Below, piece after piece: positions 24,221-32,433 of a DNA stretch of 64,000 nucleotides (within the stretch, counting starts at the first letter, position 1; every line of letters begins with the position of its first letter). The stretch is taken from assembly GCA_038528385.1 (NCBI GenBank), contig JBCBET010000006.1:1-64000 (forward strand), written 5' to 3'. Both the position numbers and the translations under genes were made by a program. Below the pieces are notes generated by a model. The model was not told where the DNA came from. It made no database searches and worked only from the letters and a program-made list of their open reading frames with translations. This DNA is from Shimia_B sp038528385 (GTDB taxonomy: Bacteria; Pseudomonadota; Alphaproteobacteria; Rhodobacterales; Rhodobacteraceae).

Positions 24221-25102
24221 ATGTCCGTACTCATCGACAAGCACACGAAGGTGATCTGCCAGGGGCTCACCGGCTCCCAGGGGACCTTCCACACCGAGCA
24301 GGCCATCGCCTACGGCACCCAGATGGTCGGCGGCGTGACGCCGGGCAAAGGCGGGATGGAGCATCTGGGCCTGCCGGTCTTCGACAGCGTCCACGAGGCC
24401 AAGCACGCCACCGAAGCGAATGCGAGCGTGATCTACGTCCCCCCGCCCTTTGCCGCGGATTCGATCCTAGAGGCGATCGACGCGGAGATGGAGCTCATCG
24501 TCTGCATCACCGAAGGCATCCCCGTCCTCGACATGATGCGCGTGAAGCGCGCGCTCATGGACAGCGCCTCCACCCTCATCGGGCCGAACTGCCCGGGCGT
24601 CATCACGCCTGATGCCTGCAAGATCGGCATCATGCCGGGCCACATCCACAGGCGCGGGTCGGTGGGCGTCGTCTCCCGCTCGGGCACGCTGACCTACGAG
24701 GCGGTGAAGCAGACCTCCGATGTGGGCCTTGGGCAGAGCACCTGCGTGGGCATCGGTGGCGATCCGATCAAGGGCACGGAACATATCGACGTGCTCGAGT
24801 GGTTCCTCGGTGATGACGAGACGCAGAGCATGATCATGATCGGCGAGATCGGCGGTTCCGCCGAGGAGGAAGCCGCGCAATTCCTCAAGGACGAGGCCAA
24901 GCGCGGGCGCTCGAAGCCCACCGCGGGCTTCATCGCGGGCCGCACGGCGCCCCCGGGCCGCCGCATGGGCCATGCCGGCGCCATCGTGGCCGGCGGCAAG
25001 GGCGGTGCGGAGGACAAGATCGAAGCCATGCAATCGGCGGGCATCGTGGTGGCCGAAAGCCCCGCAGGCCTCGGTGAAGCCGTGCTCAAGGCCATCGGGT
25101 AA
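24221..25102 (+). CDS. sucD: succinyl-CoA synthetase alpha subunit
   Basis: SucD binds CoA and carries the phosphohistidine intermediate. The 293-residue protein has MSVLIDKHTKVICQGLTGSQ (CoA-binding Rossmann start), GGVTPGKGG, NCPGVITP, HIHRRGSVGVVSRSGTLTYE, GIGGDPIKGTEHID and AGRTAPPGRRMGHAGAI; the GHAGAI His is the phosphorylation site. Length is normal. It lies behind two unknown exported-protein genes and in front of a small lipoprotein gene, all on the plus strand. Confidence 0.97.
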   Translation: MSVLIDKHTKVICQGLTGSQGTFHTEQAIAYGTQMVGGVTPGKGGMEHLGLPVFDSVHEAKHATEANASVIYVPPPFAADSILEAIDAEMELIVCITEGIPVLDMMRVKRALMDSASTLIGPNCPGVITPDACKIGIMPGHIHRRGSVGVVSRSGTLTYEAVKQTSDVGLGQSTCVGIGGDPIKGTEHIDVLEWFLGDDETQSMIMIGEIGGSAEEEAAQFLKDEAKRGRSKPTAGFIAGRTAPPGRRMGHAGAIVAGGKGGAEDKIEAMQSAGIVVAESPAGLGEAVLKAIG

Positions 25103-25105
25103 TCC

Positions 25106-25300
25106 ATGCTTCTTCGTCTCGCCCTCCTCGCTGCAGCGCTCAACCTCCTCGCCGGATGCCCGGCGCGGATGGCCGTGAACGCGGCGGGCAATGTGGCGGG
25201 CGGGACGGTCAAGGCCGCGGGAGACGTGGTCGGCGGAGCCGCACGTGTCTTAACCCTCGCTGAAGTTTCGTCAGTTGAAGCGGGAGAGGCTTCGCGATGA
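25106..25300 (+). CDS. very small lipoprotein after sucD
   Basis: The 64-residue product MLLRLALLAAALNLLAGCPA has a lipobox LAGC with Cys18, then a glycine/alanine-rich helix (AVNAAGNVAGGTVKAAGD) recalling small lipoproteins of the entericidin class. It starts 3 bp after sucD and overlaps the DUF805 gene by 4 bp (ATGA). Function unknown; a small envelope anchor or stress lipoprotein is possible. Confidence 0.6.
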   Translation: MLLRLALLAAALNLLAGCPARMAVNAAGNVAGGTVKAAGDVVGGAARVLTLAEVSSVEAGEASR

Positions 25301-25869
25301 TCTCCGCCGTCAGCACCTGTTTCCAAAAGTACGTCACGTTCTCAGGACGGGCGTCTCGGCGAGAATTCTGGTACTTCATCCTCTTCATGGTTTTGTGCTC
25401 AGCCCTTCTCGTCGTGGTGAACAGCGCCCTCTTCGGACCCGAGATTAGAACGGTGGGCAGCCTCGACGCGGACGGCAACGTCATTCCCGAGAGTGTTCGC
25501 CAAGAGACTTACTACAATGGCGGCAGGCTCGATGATGTCTTCCTGCTCATATGCCTTCTGCCGTGGCTCGCGGTCACGTGGCGTCGGATGCATGACAGCG
25601 GGCTGCCCGGCTACCTTCCATTCCTCACCGTTCTTATGTTCATCGGCCTGTGTTTCCTCATCGTCGCGGCAAATCTGGGACTTGAGGAAATGTGGCGGCA
25701 AATCCGTGCGACCGGCCAGGTCCAAGTCACACTTTCGAACGGCGTACAAACCACGCTGCTCTTCTTGGGCGCTCTCTGGATGCTCATAACCAACATTTTC
25801 CTACTGTGTCGCCGTTCGGACGCGGCTCCGAACAAGTACGGTCCCAACCCAAATGAGGTGCTTCAATGA
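25297..25869 (+). CDS. DUF805 membrane protein
   Basis: The 190-residue protein has the DUF805 pattern: YVTFSGRASRREFWYFILF at about 12-30 with the conserved RxxFWxF-type segment, a transmembrane helix, LLPWLAVTWRRMHDSG, and two further helices, ending in a Pro/Asn-rich tail PNKYGPNPNE. The family is widespread and of unknown role. It overlaps the lipoprotein gene before it and sucA after it by 4 bp each, so it is expressed with sucA. Its base use looks somewhat less GC-rich than sucA. Confidence 0.8.
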   Translation: MISAVSTCFQKYVTFSGRASRREFWYFILFMVLCSALLVVVNSALFGPEIRTVGSLDADGNVIPESVRQETYYNGGRLDDVFLLICLLPWLAVTWRRMHDSGLPGYLPFLTVLMFIGLCFLIVAANLGLEEMWRQIRATGQVQVTLSNGVQTTLLFLGALWMLITNIFLLCRRSDAAPNKYGPNPNEVLQ

Positions 25870-28826
25870 CCGAACACTCCCCCAACGATCAGTTCCACGC
25901 CTCCTCCTTCATGCAGGGGCACAATGCCGAGTATCTGGAGCAGCTCTACGCTCAGTACGCGCGCGATCCGGCGAGCGTCGATCAGGCCTGGGCGGATTTT
26001 TTCGCGGGCATGGGGGATGCGGAGATCGAGGTGAAGGCGGAGGCAGAGGGGCCAAGCTGGGCGCGGCGCGACTGGCCGCCCGTCCCGGACGACGACATGA
26101 CAGGCGCGCTGACGGGTGAATATCCGGCGCAGGCCGAAGGCGCCGCGGTCGCGAAAAAGATCTCCGAGAAGGCGAAGGAGGTCAAAGCCGACGTCTCCGA
26201 CGATCAGATCAAGCGCGCGGTACTCGATTCCATGCGCGCGCTCATGATCATCCGCGCCTACCGGATCCGGGGGCACCTTGCCGCCGATCTCGACCCGCTG
26301 GGCATGCGCGAGCAGACCCCCCATCCCGAGCTCGAGCCCTCCAATTACGGCTTCACCGAGGCCGACATGGACCGGCCGATCTTCCTCGACAACGTGCTCG
26401 GTCTCATGACCGCTTCCATGCGCCAGATCATGGAGATCGTGAAGCGCACCTATTGCGGCACCTTCGCGCTCCAGTACATGCACATCTCCAACCCGGAAGA
26501 GGCGCAGTGGCTCAAGGAACGGATCGAGGGGCTGGGCAAGGAGGTCCAGTTCACCCGCGAGGGCCGCAAGGCCATCCTCAACAAGATGGTCCAGGCCGAG
26601 GGCTTCGAGAAGTTCCTCCATGTCAAATACATGGGCACCAAGCGCTTCGGCCTCGACGGGGGCGAGGCGCTCATCCCCGCCATGGAGCAGGTGATCAAGC
26701 GCGGCGGCGCGCTCGGCGTGCGTGACATCGTCATCGGCATGCCCCATCGCGGGCGTCTCAACGTGCTCGCCAACGTCATGGGCAAACCCTACCGCGCGAT
26801 CTTCAACGAATTCCAGGGCGGCAGCTTCAAGCCCGAGGATGTCGACGGTTCGGGCGACGTGAAATACCACCTCGGCGCCTCGTCCGACCGGGAGTTCGAC
26901 GGCAACAATGTCCACCTCTCGCTCACCGCGAACCCTTCGCATCTCGAGGCGGTGAACCCCGTCGTCCTAGGCAAGTCCCGCGCCAAGCAGGACCAGAACC
27001 ACGACACCACGCGCACGTCCTGCCTGCCGGTACTGCTCCACGGGGATGCCGCCTTCGCGGGCCAGGGCGTCGTGGCGGAATGCTTCCAAATGGGCGGCAT
27101 CAAGGGCCACCGCACGGGCGGCACGATGCACATCGTCGTCAACAACCAGATCGGCTTCACGACGAGCCCGCATTTCTCGCGCACCTCGCCCTATTGCACC
27201 GACATCGCACTCATGGTGGAGGCGCCGATCTTCCACGTGAACGGGGACGACCCGGAGGCCGTGACCCACGCCGCCAAGGTGGCCACCGAGTTCCGGCAGA
27301 AGTTCCACAAGGACGTCGTCATCGACATCATCTGCTACCGCCGCTTCGGCCACAACGAGGGGGATGAACCGATGTTCACGAACCCCCTCATGTACAAGAA
27401 GATCAAGCAGCAGAAGACCTCGCTCACGCTCTATACCGAGCGCCTCGTGCGCGACGGGCTCATCCCCGAGGGCGAAATCGAGGACATGAAGGCCGCCTTC
27501 CAGGCCACGCTCAACGAGGAATTCGAGGCCGGGAAGGACTACAAACCCAACAAGGCCGACTGGCTCGACGGACGCTGGTCCCATATCGACCGCCAGAAAC
27601 AGGGCAAGTACCAGCGCGGCAAGACCGCCATCGCCGAGGAAACCTTCGAGGAGGTGGCCGGTGCACTGACCCGCCTGCCCGAAGGGTTCGCCGTCCACAA
27701 GACCGTGCAGCGGATGCTCGACACCAAGGCGCGCCTCCTAGAGGCGGGCGAGGGGATCGACTGGGCCACGGGCGAGGCGCTCGCCTTCGGCTCCCTCATG
27801 ACGGAGGGCTTCCCAGTGCGGCTCGCCGGCCAGGACAGCGCGCGCGGCACCTTCTCGCAGCGCCATTCCGGCCTCGTGAACCAGGAGACGGAGGAACGTC
27901 ACTACCCCCTCGCCAATATCCGCGAGGGCCAGGCGCATTACGAGGTCATCGACTCCATGCTCTCGGAATACGCGGTGCTGGGTTTCGAATACGGCTACTC
28001 GCTGGCAGAGCCCAACGCGCTCACGCTTTGGGAGGCGCAGTTCGGCGATTTCGCCAACGGCGCGCAGATCATGTTCGACCAGTTCATCTCCTCGGGGGAA
28101 TCGAAATGGCTGCGCATGTCGGGCCTCGTCTGCCTCCTGCCCCACGGCTACGAGGGCCAGGGGCCGGAGCACAGCTCCGCCCGTCTCGAGCGCTTCCTGC
28201 AGATGTGCGGGCAGGACAACATGATCGTGGCCAATTGCACGACGCCCGCGAACTATTTCCACATCCTGCGCCGCCAGCTGCACCGCGACTTCCGCAAGCC
28301 GCTGATCCTGATGACGCCGAAATCGCTCCTGCGCCACAAGCTCGCCGTGAGCCGCAGGTCGGATTTCGTCGAAGGCTCCTCCTTCCACCGCGTCCTTTGG
28401 GACGACGCGCAATACGGGCACTCGGACACGAAGCTCGTGGCCGATGACAAGATCCGCCGCGTCGTCATGTGCTCCGGCAAGGTCTACTACGACCTCCTGG
28501 AAGAGCGCGACGCGCGCGGCATCGACGACGTCTACCTGATGCGCTTCGAGCAGTTCTATCCCTTCCCGGCGCAATCGGCGGTCAAGGAGCTCGAGCGGTT
28601 TAAGAACGCTGAGATGGTCTGGTGCCAGGAGGAGCCCAAGAACCAGGGCGCCTGGACGTTCATCGAGCCCAATCTCGAATGGGTGCTGGGCCGGATCAAG
28701 GCCAAGCATCCGCGCCCGGTCTTTGCGGGCCGCCCCGTCTCCGCCTCGCCCGCCACGGGCCTCGCCTCCACCCACAAGAAACAGCAAGCCGACCTCGTCG
28801 ACGAAGCTCTGACCCTCAAGGACTAG
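25866..28826 (+). CDS. sucA: 2-oxoglutarate dehydrogenase E1 component
   Basis: SucA decarboxylates 2-oxoglutarate with thiamine diphosphate and transfers succinyl to the lipoyl of E2. The 986-residue protein has the N-terminal YLEQLYAQYARDPASVDQAW, HRGRLNVLANVMGKP, the ThDP/Mg motif LHGDAAFAGQG...NNQIGFTT, RRFGHNEGDEP, and a C-terminal half with SQRHSGLVNQE and GLVCLLPHGYEGQGPEHSSAR. It overlaps the DUF805 gene by 4 bp and is followed after 6 bp by sucB. Full-length and intact. Confidence 0.97.
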   Translation: MTEHSPNDQFHASSFMQGHNAEYLEQLYAQYARDPASVDQAWADFFAGMGDAEIEVKAEAEGPSWARRDWPPVPDDDMTGALTGEYPAQAEGAAVAKKISEKAKEVKADVSDDQIKRAVLDSMRALMIIRAYRIRGHLAADLDPLGMREQTPHPELEPSNYGFTEADMDRPIFLDNVLGLMTASMRQIMEIVKRTYCGTFALQYMHISNPEEAQWLKERIEGLGKEVQFTREGRKAILNKMVQAEGFEKFLHVKYMGTKRFGLDGGEALIPAMEQVIKRGGALGVRDIVIGMPHRGRLNVLANVMGKPYRAIFNEFQGGSFKPEDVDGSGDVKYHLGASSDREFDGNNVHLSLTANPSHLEAVNPVVLGKSRAKQDQNHDTTRTSCLPVLLHGDAAFAGQGVVAECFQMGGIKGHRTGGTMHIVVNNQIGFTTSPHFSRTSPYCTDIALMVEAPIFHVNGDDPEAVTHAAKVATEFRQKFHKDVVIDIICYRRFGHNEGDEPMFTNPLMYKKIKQQKTSLTLYTERLVRDGLIPEGEIEDMKAAFQATLNEEFEAGKDYKPNKADWLDGRWSHIDRQKQGKYQRGKTAIAEETFEEVAGALTRLPEGFAVHKTVQRMLDTKARLLEAGEGIDWATGEALAFGSLMTEGFPVRLAGQDSARGTFSQRHSGLVNQETEERHYPLANIREGQAHYEVIDSMLSEYAVLGFEYGYSLAEPNALTLWEAQFGDFANGAQIMFDQFISSGESKWLRMSGLVCLLPHGYEGQGPEHSSARLERFLQMCGQDNMIVANCTTPANYFHILRRQLHRDFRKPLILMTPKSLLRHKLAVSRRSDFVEGSSFHRVLWDDAQYGHSDTKLVADDKIRRVVMCSGKVYYDLLEERDARGIDDVYLMRFEQFYPFPAQSAVKELERFKNAEMVWCQEEPKNQGAWTFIEPNLEWVLGRIKAKHPRPVFAGRPVSASPATGLASTHKKQQADLVDEALTLKD

Positions 28827-28832
28827 CCGCCC

Positions 28833-30386
28833 ATGTCTACCGAAGTTCGAGTGCCCACCCTGGGCGAAAGCGTCACCGAAGCCACCGTCGCCACGTGGTT
28901 CAAGAAACCCGGCGATGCCGTCGCCGTGGATGAAATGCTCTGCGAGCTCGAAACCGACAAGGTAACCGTGGAAGTGCCCTCGCCCGCGGCGGGCACGCTG
29001 GGCGAGATCGTGGCCGGGGAGGGCGAGACGGTGGGCGTCGACGCGCTCCTCGCACAGATCTCCGATGGCGGCGAGGCCGCGCCCGCGAAAGAGGCACCAA
29101 AGGCCGAGGCCGCACCGAAGGCCCAGAGTGACGGTTCCAGCGGCGGCGGCGCCACGATCGACATCATGGTCCCCACGCTGGGCGAGAGCGTCACGGAGGC
29201 CACCGTGAGCACCTGGTACAAGAAGCCGGGCGATCCCGTGGAGGCCGACGAGATGCTCCTCGAGCTCGAAACCGACAAGGTGAGCGTGGAGGTCCCCGCC
29301 CCCGCCTCCGGCGTGCTGGGCGAAATCCTCGCCGAGGAAGGCGCCACGGTGCAGGCCGATGCCAAGCTCGGCACCCTGTCCTCGGGCGACGGCACGGGCG
29401 CGGCGGCCTCGGGCAGCGCGGAGGCTCCCGCCCAGCCCGCGGCGCAAGCGCCCGCACCGGCGGCCGCCAACGGCGCGGGCCGCACGGATGTCGAACACGC
29501 CCCCTCCGCGCAGAAGTTAATGGCCGAAAAGGGCCTGAAGCCCTCGGACGTCGACGGCACCGGCCGCGACGGGCGCATCATGAAAGAGGACGTCCTGCGC
29601 GCCGAAGCGAAGCCCGCCGCGGCACCGAAGGCCGAAGCGCCTGCGCCCGCACCCATGCCCCGCGCGCCCGTGCCGGCGGACGACGCCGCCCGCGAAGAGC
29701 GGGTGAAGATGACGAAGCTCCGGCAGACCATCGCCAAGCGCCTCAAGGACAGCCAGAACACCGCGGCCATGCTCACCACCTACAACGAGGTGGACATGAC
29801 CGAGGTCATGGCGCTCCGGAACGAGTACAAGGACCTCTTCCTCAAGAAGCACGGCGTGAAGCTGGGCTTCATGTCCTTCTTCACCAAGGCCTGCTGCCAC
29901 GCGCTGCGCGAGGTGCCGGAGGTCAACGCGGAGATCGACGGGACCGACATCGTCTACAAGAACTTCGTGCACATGGGCATCGCCGCGGGCACGCCCCAGG
30001 GCCTCGTCGTGCCGGTGATCCGCGACGCCGACGCCATGTCGTTCGCCGCCATCGAGAAGGCCATCGCCGAAAAAGGCGCCCGCGCCCGCGACGGCAAGCT
30101 CTCCATGGCCGAGATGCAGGGCGGCACGTTCACGATTTCCAATGGCGGCGTCTACGGCTCGCTCATGTCCTCGCCGATCCTGAACCCGCCGCAATCGGGC
30201 ATCCTCGGCATGCACAAGATCCAGGACCGCGTGATGGTGGTGAATGGCGAGATGAAGATCCGCCCGATGATGTACCTCGCGCTCAGCTACGACCACCGCA
30301 TCGTCGACGGCAAAGGCGCGGTGACCTTCCTCGTCCGCGTGAAAGAGGCGCTCGAGGATCCGCGCCGCCTCCTGATGGACCTCTGA
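28833..30386 (+). CDS. sucB: 2-oxoglutarate dehydrogenase E2 with two lipoyl domains
   Basis: The dihydrolipoyl succinyltransferase core of the complex. The 517-residue protein has two N-terminal lipoyl domains, around 3-78 with the lipoylated Lys43 in ETDKVTVEV and around 108-182 with Lys149 in ETDKVSVEV, joined by an Ala/Pro/Glu-rich linker, then a peripheral-subunit-binding domain (SAQKLMAEKGLKPSDVDGTG) and a catalytic domain ending with YDHRIVDG (His488 region). Most E2o proteins have one lipoyl domain; the tandem pair resembles E2p. It starts 6 bp after sucA. Hairpins follow its stop. Confidence 0.95.
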   Translation: MSTEVRVPTLGESVTEATVATWFKKPGDAVAVDEMLCELETDKVTVEVPSPAAGTLGEIVAGEGETVGVDALLAQISDGGEAAPAKEAPKAEAAPKAQSDGSSGGGATIDIMVPTLGESVTEATVSTWYKKPGDPVEADEMLLELETDKVSVEVPAPASGVLGEILAEEGATVQADAKLGTLSSGDGTGAAASGSAEAPAQPAAQAPAPAAANGAGRTDVEHAPSAQKLMAEKGLKPSDVDGTGRDGRIMKEDVLRAEAKPAAAPKAEAPAPAPMPRAPVPADDAAREERVKMTKLRQTIAKRLKDSQNTAAMLTTYNEVDMTEVMALRNEYKDLFLKKHGVKLGFMSFFTKACCHALREVPEVNAEIDGTDIVYKNFVHMGIAAGTPQGLVVPVIRDADAMSFAAIEKAIAEKGARARDGKLSMAEMQGGTFTISNGGVYGSLMSSPILNPPQSGILGMHKIQDRVMVVNGEMKIRPMMYLALSYDHRIVDGKGAVTFLVRVKEALEDPRRLLMDL

Positions 30387-30388
30387 TT

Positions 30389-30442
30389 GGTGGGGTAGAG
30401 CCCCACCCTACGGCCCCCACCCTGCGCCCGGAGGGTGGGTTT
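30389..30442 (+). terminator. hairpin pair after sucB, possible terminator
   Basis: GGTGGGG-TAGAG-CCCCACC (30389-30407) is followed by CCCACCCT, an 8-nt loop and AGGGTGGG (30416-30439), then TTT. The second stem with three Ts is terminator-like but weak. Such GGTGGGG/CCCCACC elements recur in Rhodobacteraceae intergenic DNA, so it may be a repeat rather than a functional terminator. Confidence 0.5.
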
Positions 30443-30465
30443 CCAACCCATCGCAGCGAAGCGAC

Positions 30466-30996
30466 ATGTTTCCCACCGCCATCACAGCCCGCCGCGCCTT
30501 CCGGCTGCAAGGCTACACGACCCTCGCGGAGGCGGGGTTTGATGGCGACTACGTCTCTCCGATCCAGATCACCTCGGGCAATCCGGACGGGCCGATGCTG
30601 ATGAGCAAGGACTGGCTCGATGCGCCCTCGGCGGTGGCCAACCACGCAAAGCTCAGCCGCACGGGATACCTGGCCCACATCCCCTTCAACCGTGTCATCG
30701 ACCGGGCGCTCGCGCTCGTCGGGCTTGCCCGCGCCGATATCTACATCGCGCCCATATTCTGCCTCCTGCCGCCCCGCCGCTCTCATCCCCTGCCCGCGGC
30801 CGATGCGCGGGCGAGCTTCGAGGCCGTGACGCGCCTCGAGCTCAACGGCCGCCGCCCTGTGGCGCTGGGCCATGACAGCACCCGCGTCCTCCGGCATTTC
30901 GACGTGCCGCACATCGCCACATGCCACCCCTCCGCCCGCGGCCTATCTTTCGATGCCCGGGCCGAGCGTATCGCGGAGGCCCTGAGCGCAGCATGA
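30466..30996 (+). CDS. hypothetical protein with uracil-DNA-glycosylase-like tail
   Basis: The 176-residue protein is not firmly assigned. Its C-terminal part reads like the UDG superfamily core: LARADIYIAPIFCLLPP, RLELNGRRPVALGHDSTR and a late TCHPSARG, which recalls the HPSP-type motif and the preceding ALG strand in family 4/5 glycosylases. The N-terminal glycine-rich active-site loop usually seen (GxxPG) is not obvious, and no Cys cluster for [4Fe-4S] is present. It lies between sucB and small membrane genes, with no clear functional link to them. Confidence 0.5.
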   Translation: MFPTAITARRAFRLQGYTTLAEAGFDGDYVSPIQITSGNPDGPMLMSKDWLDAPSAVANHAKLSRTGYLAHIPFNRVIDRALALVGLARADIYIAPIFCLLPPRRSHPLPAADARASFEAVTRLELNGRRPVALGHDSTRVLRHFDVPHIATCHPSARGLSFDARAERIAEALSAA

Positions 30997-31005
30997 AGGC
31001 AAGGC

Positions 31006-31467
31006 ATGACACCCAGCCTCTCGGAAGCACAGTCGCGGGCCACGGAGATGGGCCTGACGGCAGCCAAGGCGGAGATCGCGGAGGCCATGCGGGCCGATCC
31101 CGCCCGGCTTGCGCAGGCGCTTCTCCTGCTGCCGCTCGCCTCGGCTGCGCTCGCGGCGGTGACGGTCTCCTACTGGGCTCTCCTCCTCGCTTTTCCGCTC
31201 GCAGCCGCATGTGCCGAGCGCGCGCTGCCCATGCGCCGCTATTTCATCGCCTTCTCGCCGCGCAACGGCTTCCCGCGCAACCTGCCCGCCTTCGCGCGCT
31301 GGGCCGCGCTTTACTCGGGCGTCATGCTCGTGATGATCGTGCTGCCACCCGCGCTTCCGGCCACGGCCCGCTGGGGCATCTGGATCGCGCTGGCGGCGGG
31401 ATCGCTGGCATTTCCCCTCGCCAAGGCCACGCTCAGGGCCCGGCAGGTCTGGCGCAACGATCCCTGA
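31006..31467 (+). CDS. hypothetical membrane protein
   Basis: The 153-residue protein has four hydrophobic stretches (about 37-52, 54-70, 98-115 and 123-140) and an N-terminal helix rich in Ala, Glu and Arg. No family is recognised. It starts 9 bp after the previous gene, so it may be part of the same transcript. The role is unknown. Confidence 0.6.
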   Translation: MTPSLSEAQSRATEMGLTAAKAEIAEAMRADPARLAQALLLLPLASAALAAVTVSYWALLLAFPLAAACAERALPMRRYFIAFSPRNGFPRNLPAFARWAALYSGVMLVMIVLPPALPATARWGIWIALAAGSLAFPLAKATLRARQVWRNDP

Positions 31468-31511
31468 GCTCCCTGCGTTGGGAGGGTCCACACGAACCGG
31501 AGCCCGACCCC

Positions 31512-31907
31512 ATGACCGACACATTGCCGACCCACGTGAAAGCCGACGCCCCGACCGCGAAGGAATGGCATGACCCCGCGCGCGGCGACGTGCGCTTCTT
31601 CACCGTCATCGACGCCGATTACGGCCCCACCGAGGCCGTCGTGCAGGGCGTGGCCCATATCGAACCCGGCGACGAGGAAAAGCCCCATCACCACGAGATC
31701 GCCGAGACGGTCTTTGTCCTCGACGGCGCGGGGCAGGCGGTCGTGGGTGACAAGACCCTGACCCTGGCGAAGGGCGACACCGTCTTTGTCCCCGCGGGCG
31801 TGACCCATGGCTGGAAGGCCGCCGGCGATGCCCCGCTCCGCTTTCTCTTCACCTTCCCGGCCGACCGCTTCGAAGAGGTGGCCTATCACTTCAGAGAGGC
31901 CGCATGA
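31512..31907 (+). CDS. cupin domain protein
   Basis: The 131-residue protein is a single cupin barrel: HIEPGDEEKPHHHEIAETVFVL holds the first motif G(X)5HXH(X)3-4E with three consecutive His and Glu, and GDTVFVPAGVTHGWKA holds the second with its His. These would bind one metal ion. It is small and probably a stand-alone sensor or enzyme subunit. The ATG at 31512 starts right after GACCCC with no strong ribosome site. The stop overlaps the MAPEG gene by 4 bp. Confidence 0.85.
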   Translation: MTDTLPTHVKADAPTAKEWHDPARGDVRFFTVIDADYGPTEAVVQGVAHIEPGDEEKPHHHEIAETVFVLDGAGQAVVGDKTLTLAKGDTVFVPAGVTHGWKAAGDAPLRFLFTFPADRFEEVAYHFREAA

Positions 31908-32314
31908 CACCGGAACTGACAGCGCTCGTCCTCGCCGCGCTCCTGCAGGTGGCGCAATTCGCGCTCATGAGCGTGGCCGCCAACCGGGACCTCGGCCCGG
32001 CCAAGACGATGTCTGCGCGCGACGCCTCCCGCCTCGGCGGGTCGCTGGAGACGCAGCTGTCGGACAAGCCCGCCCGGCTCTTCCGGGCATTCAACAACCA
32101 TTTCGAGGGGCTGATCCTCTTTGCCATCGCCTGCCTCGTGATCCATGTGTCCGGGCAGAGCGGCGGCGTCACCACGGCCTGCGCAATCGCCTATCTCGCG
32201 GCGCGCGTGGCCTATATCCCCGCGTATTATTTCGGGCTCGCCCCCTGGCGGTCGATGATCTGGTTTGTCGGCTTCGGGGCCACCGTGGTCATGCTCGTTT
32301 CGGCGCTGACATGA
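31904..32314 (+). CDS. MAPEG family membrane protein
   Basis: The 136-residue protein has the four-helix MAPEG layout with ALLQVAQFALMSVAANRDLG, a conserved RLFRAFNNHFEGLILFAIACL segment and a late RVAYIPAYYFGLAPWRSMIWFVG. MAPEG members include glutathione- and eicosanoid-metabolising proteins, but bacterial short versions have no known substrate. It overlaps the cupin gene by 4 bp, so the two are co-translated. Confidence 0.8.
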   Translation: MTPELTALVLAALLQVAQFALMSVAANRDLGPAKTMSARDASRLGGSLETQLSDKPARLFRAFNNHFEGLILFAIACLVIHVSGQSGGVTTACAIAYLAARVAYIPAYYFGLAPWRSMIWFVGFGATVVMLVSALT

Positions 32315-32347
32315 GCGCCGCACTGCACCCCACCGGCAGATCGCGTA

Positions 32348-32384
32348 TGTACAGCTTGTGTACGGGTTGTGTACCGGTTGTGCC
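32348..32384 (+). promoter_or_regulatory. 11-bp GTAC repeats upstream of lpdA
   Basis: Three GTAC centres stand at 32349, 32360 and 32371, exactly 11 bp apart, inside repeats of the type TGTGTACGGGT and TGTGTACCGGT, followed by a partial TGTGCC. One-turn phasing and position about 50-85 bp before the lpdA start suggest an operator array. The flanking GTs and ACs resemble half-sites used by GntR/FadR-type regulators, and a gntR gene lies just after lpdA. Confidence 0.5.
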
Positions 32385-32433
32385 CCCTGTTTTCGCCGCC
32401 CCGGCGGCGCCTTCACTCAAGAGGAATTGAACC

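Noticed and set aside
27738..29498. 586-residue minus-strand frame
   Set aside because: Antisense to sucA and sucB; Gly/Arg/Val-rich and not protein-like.
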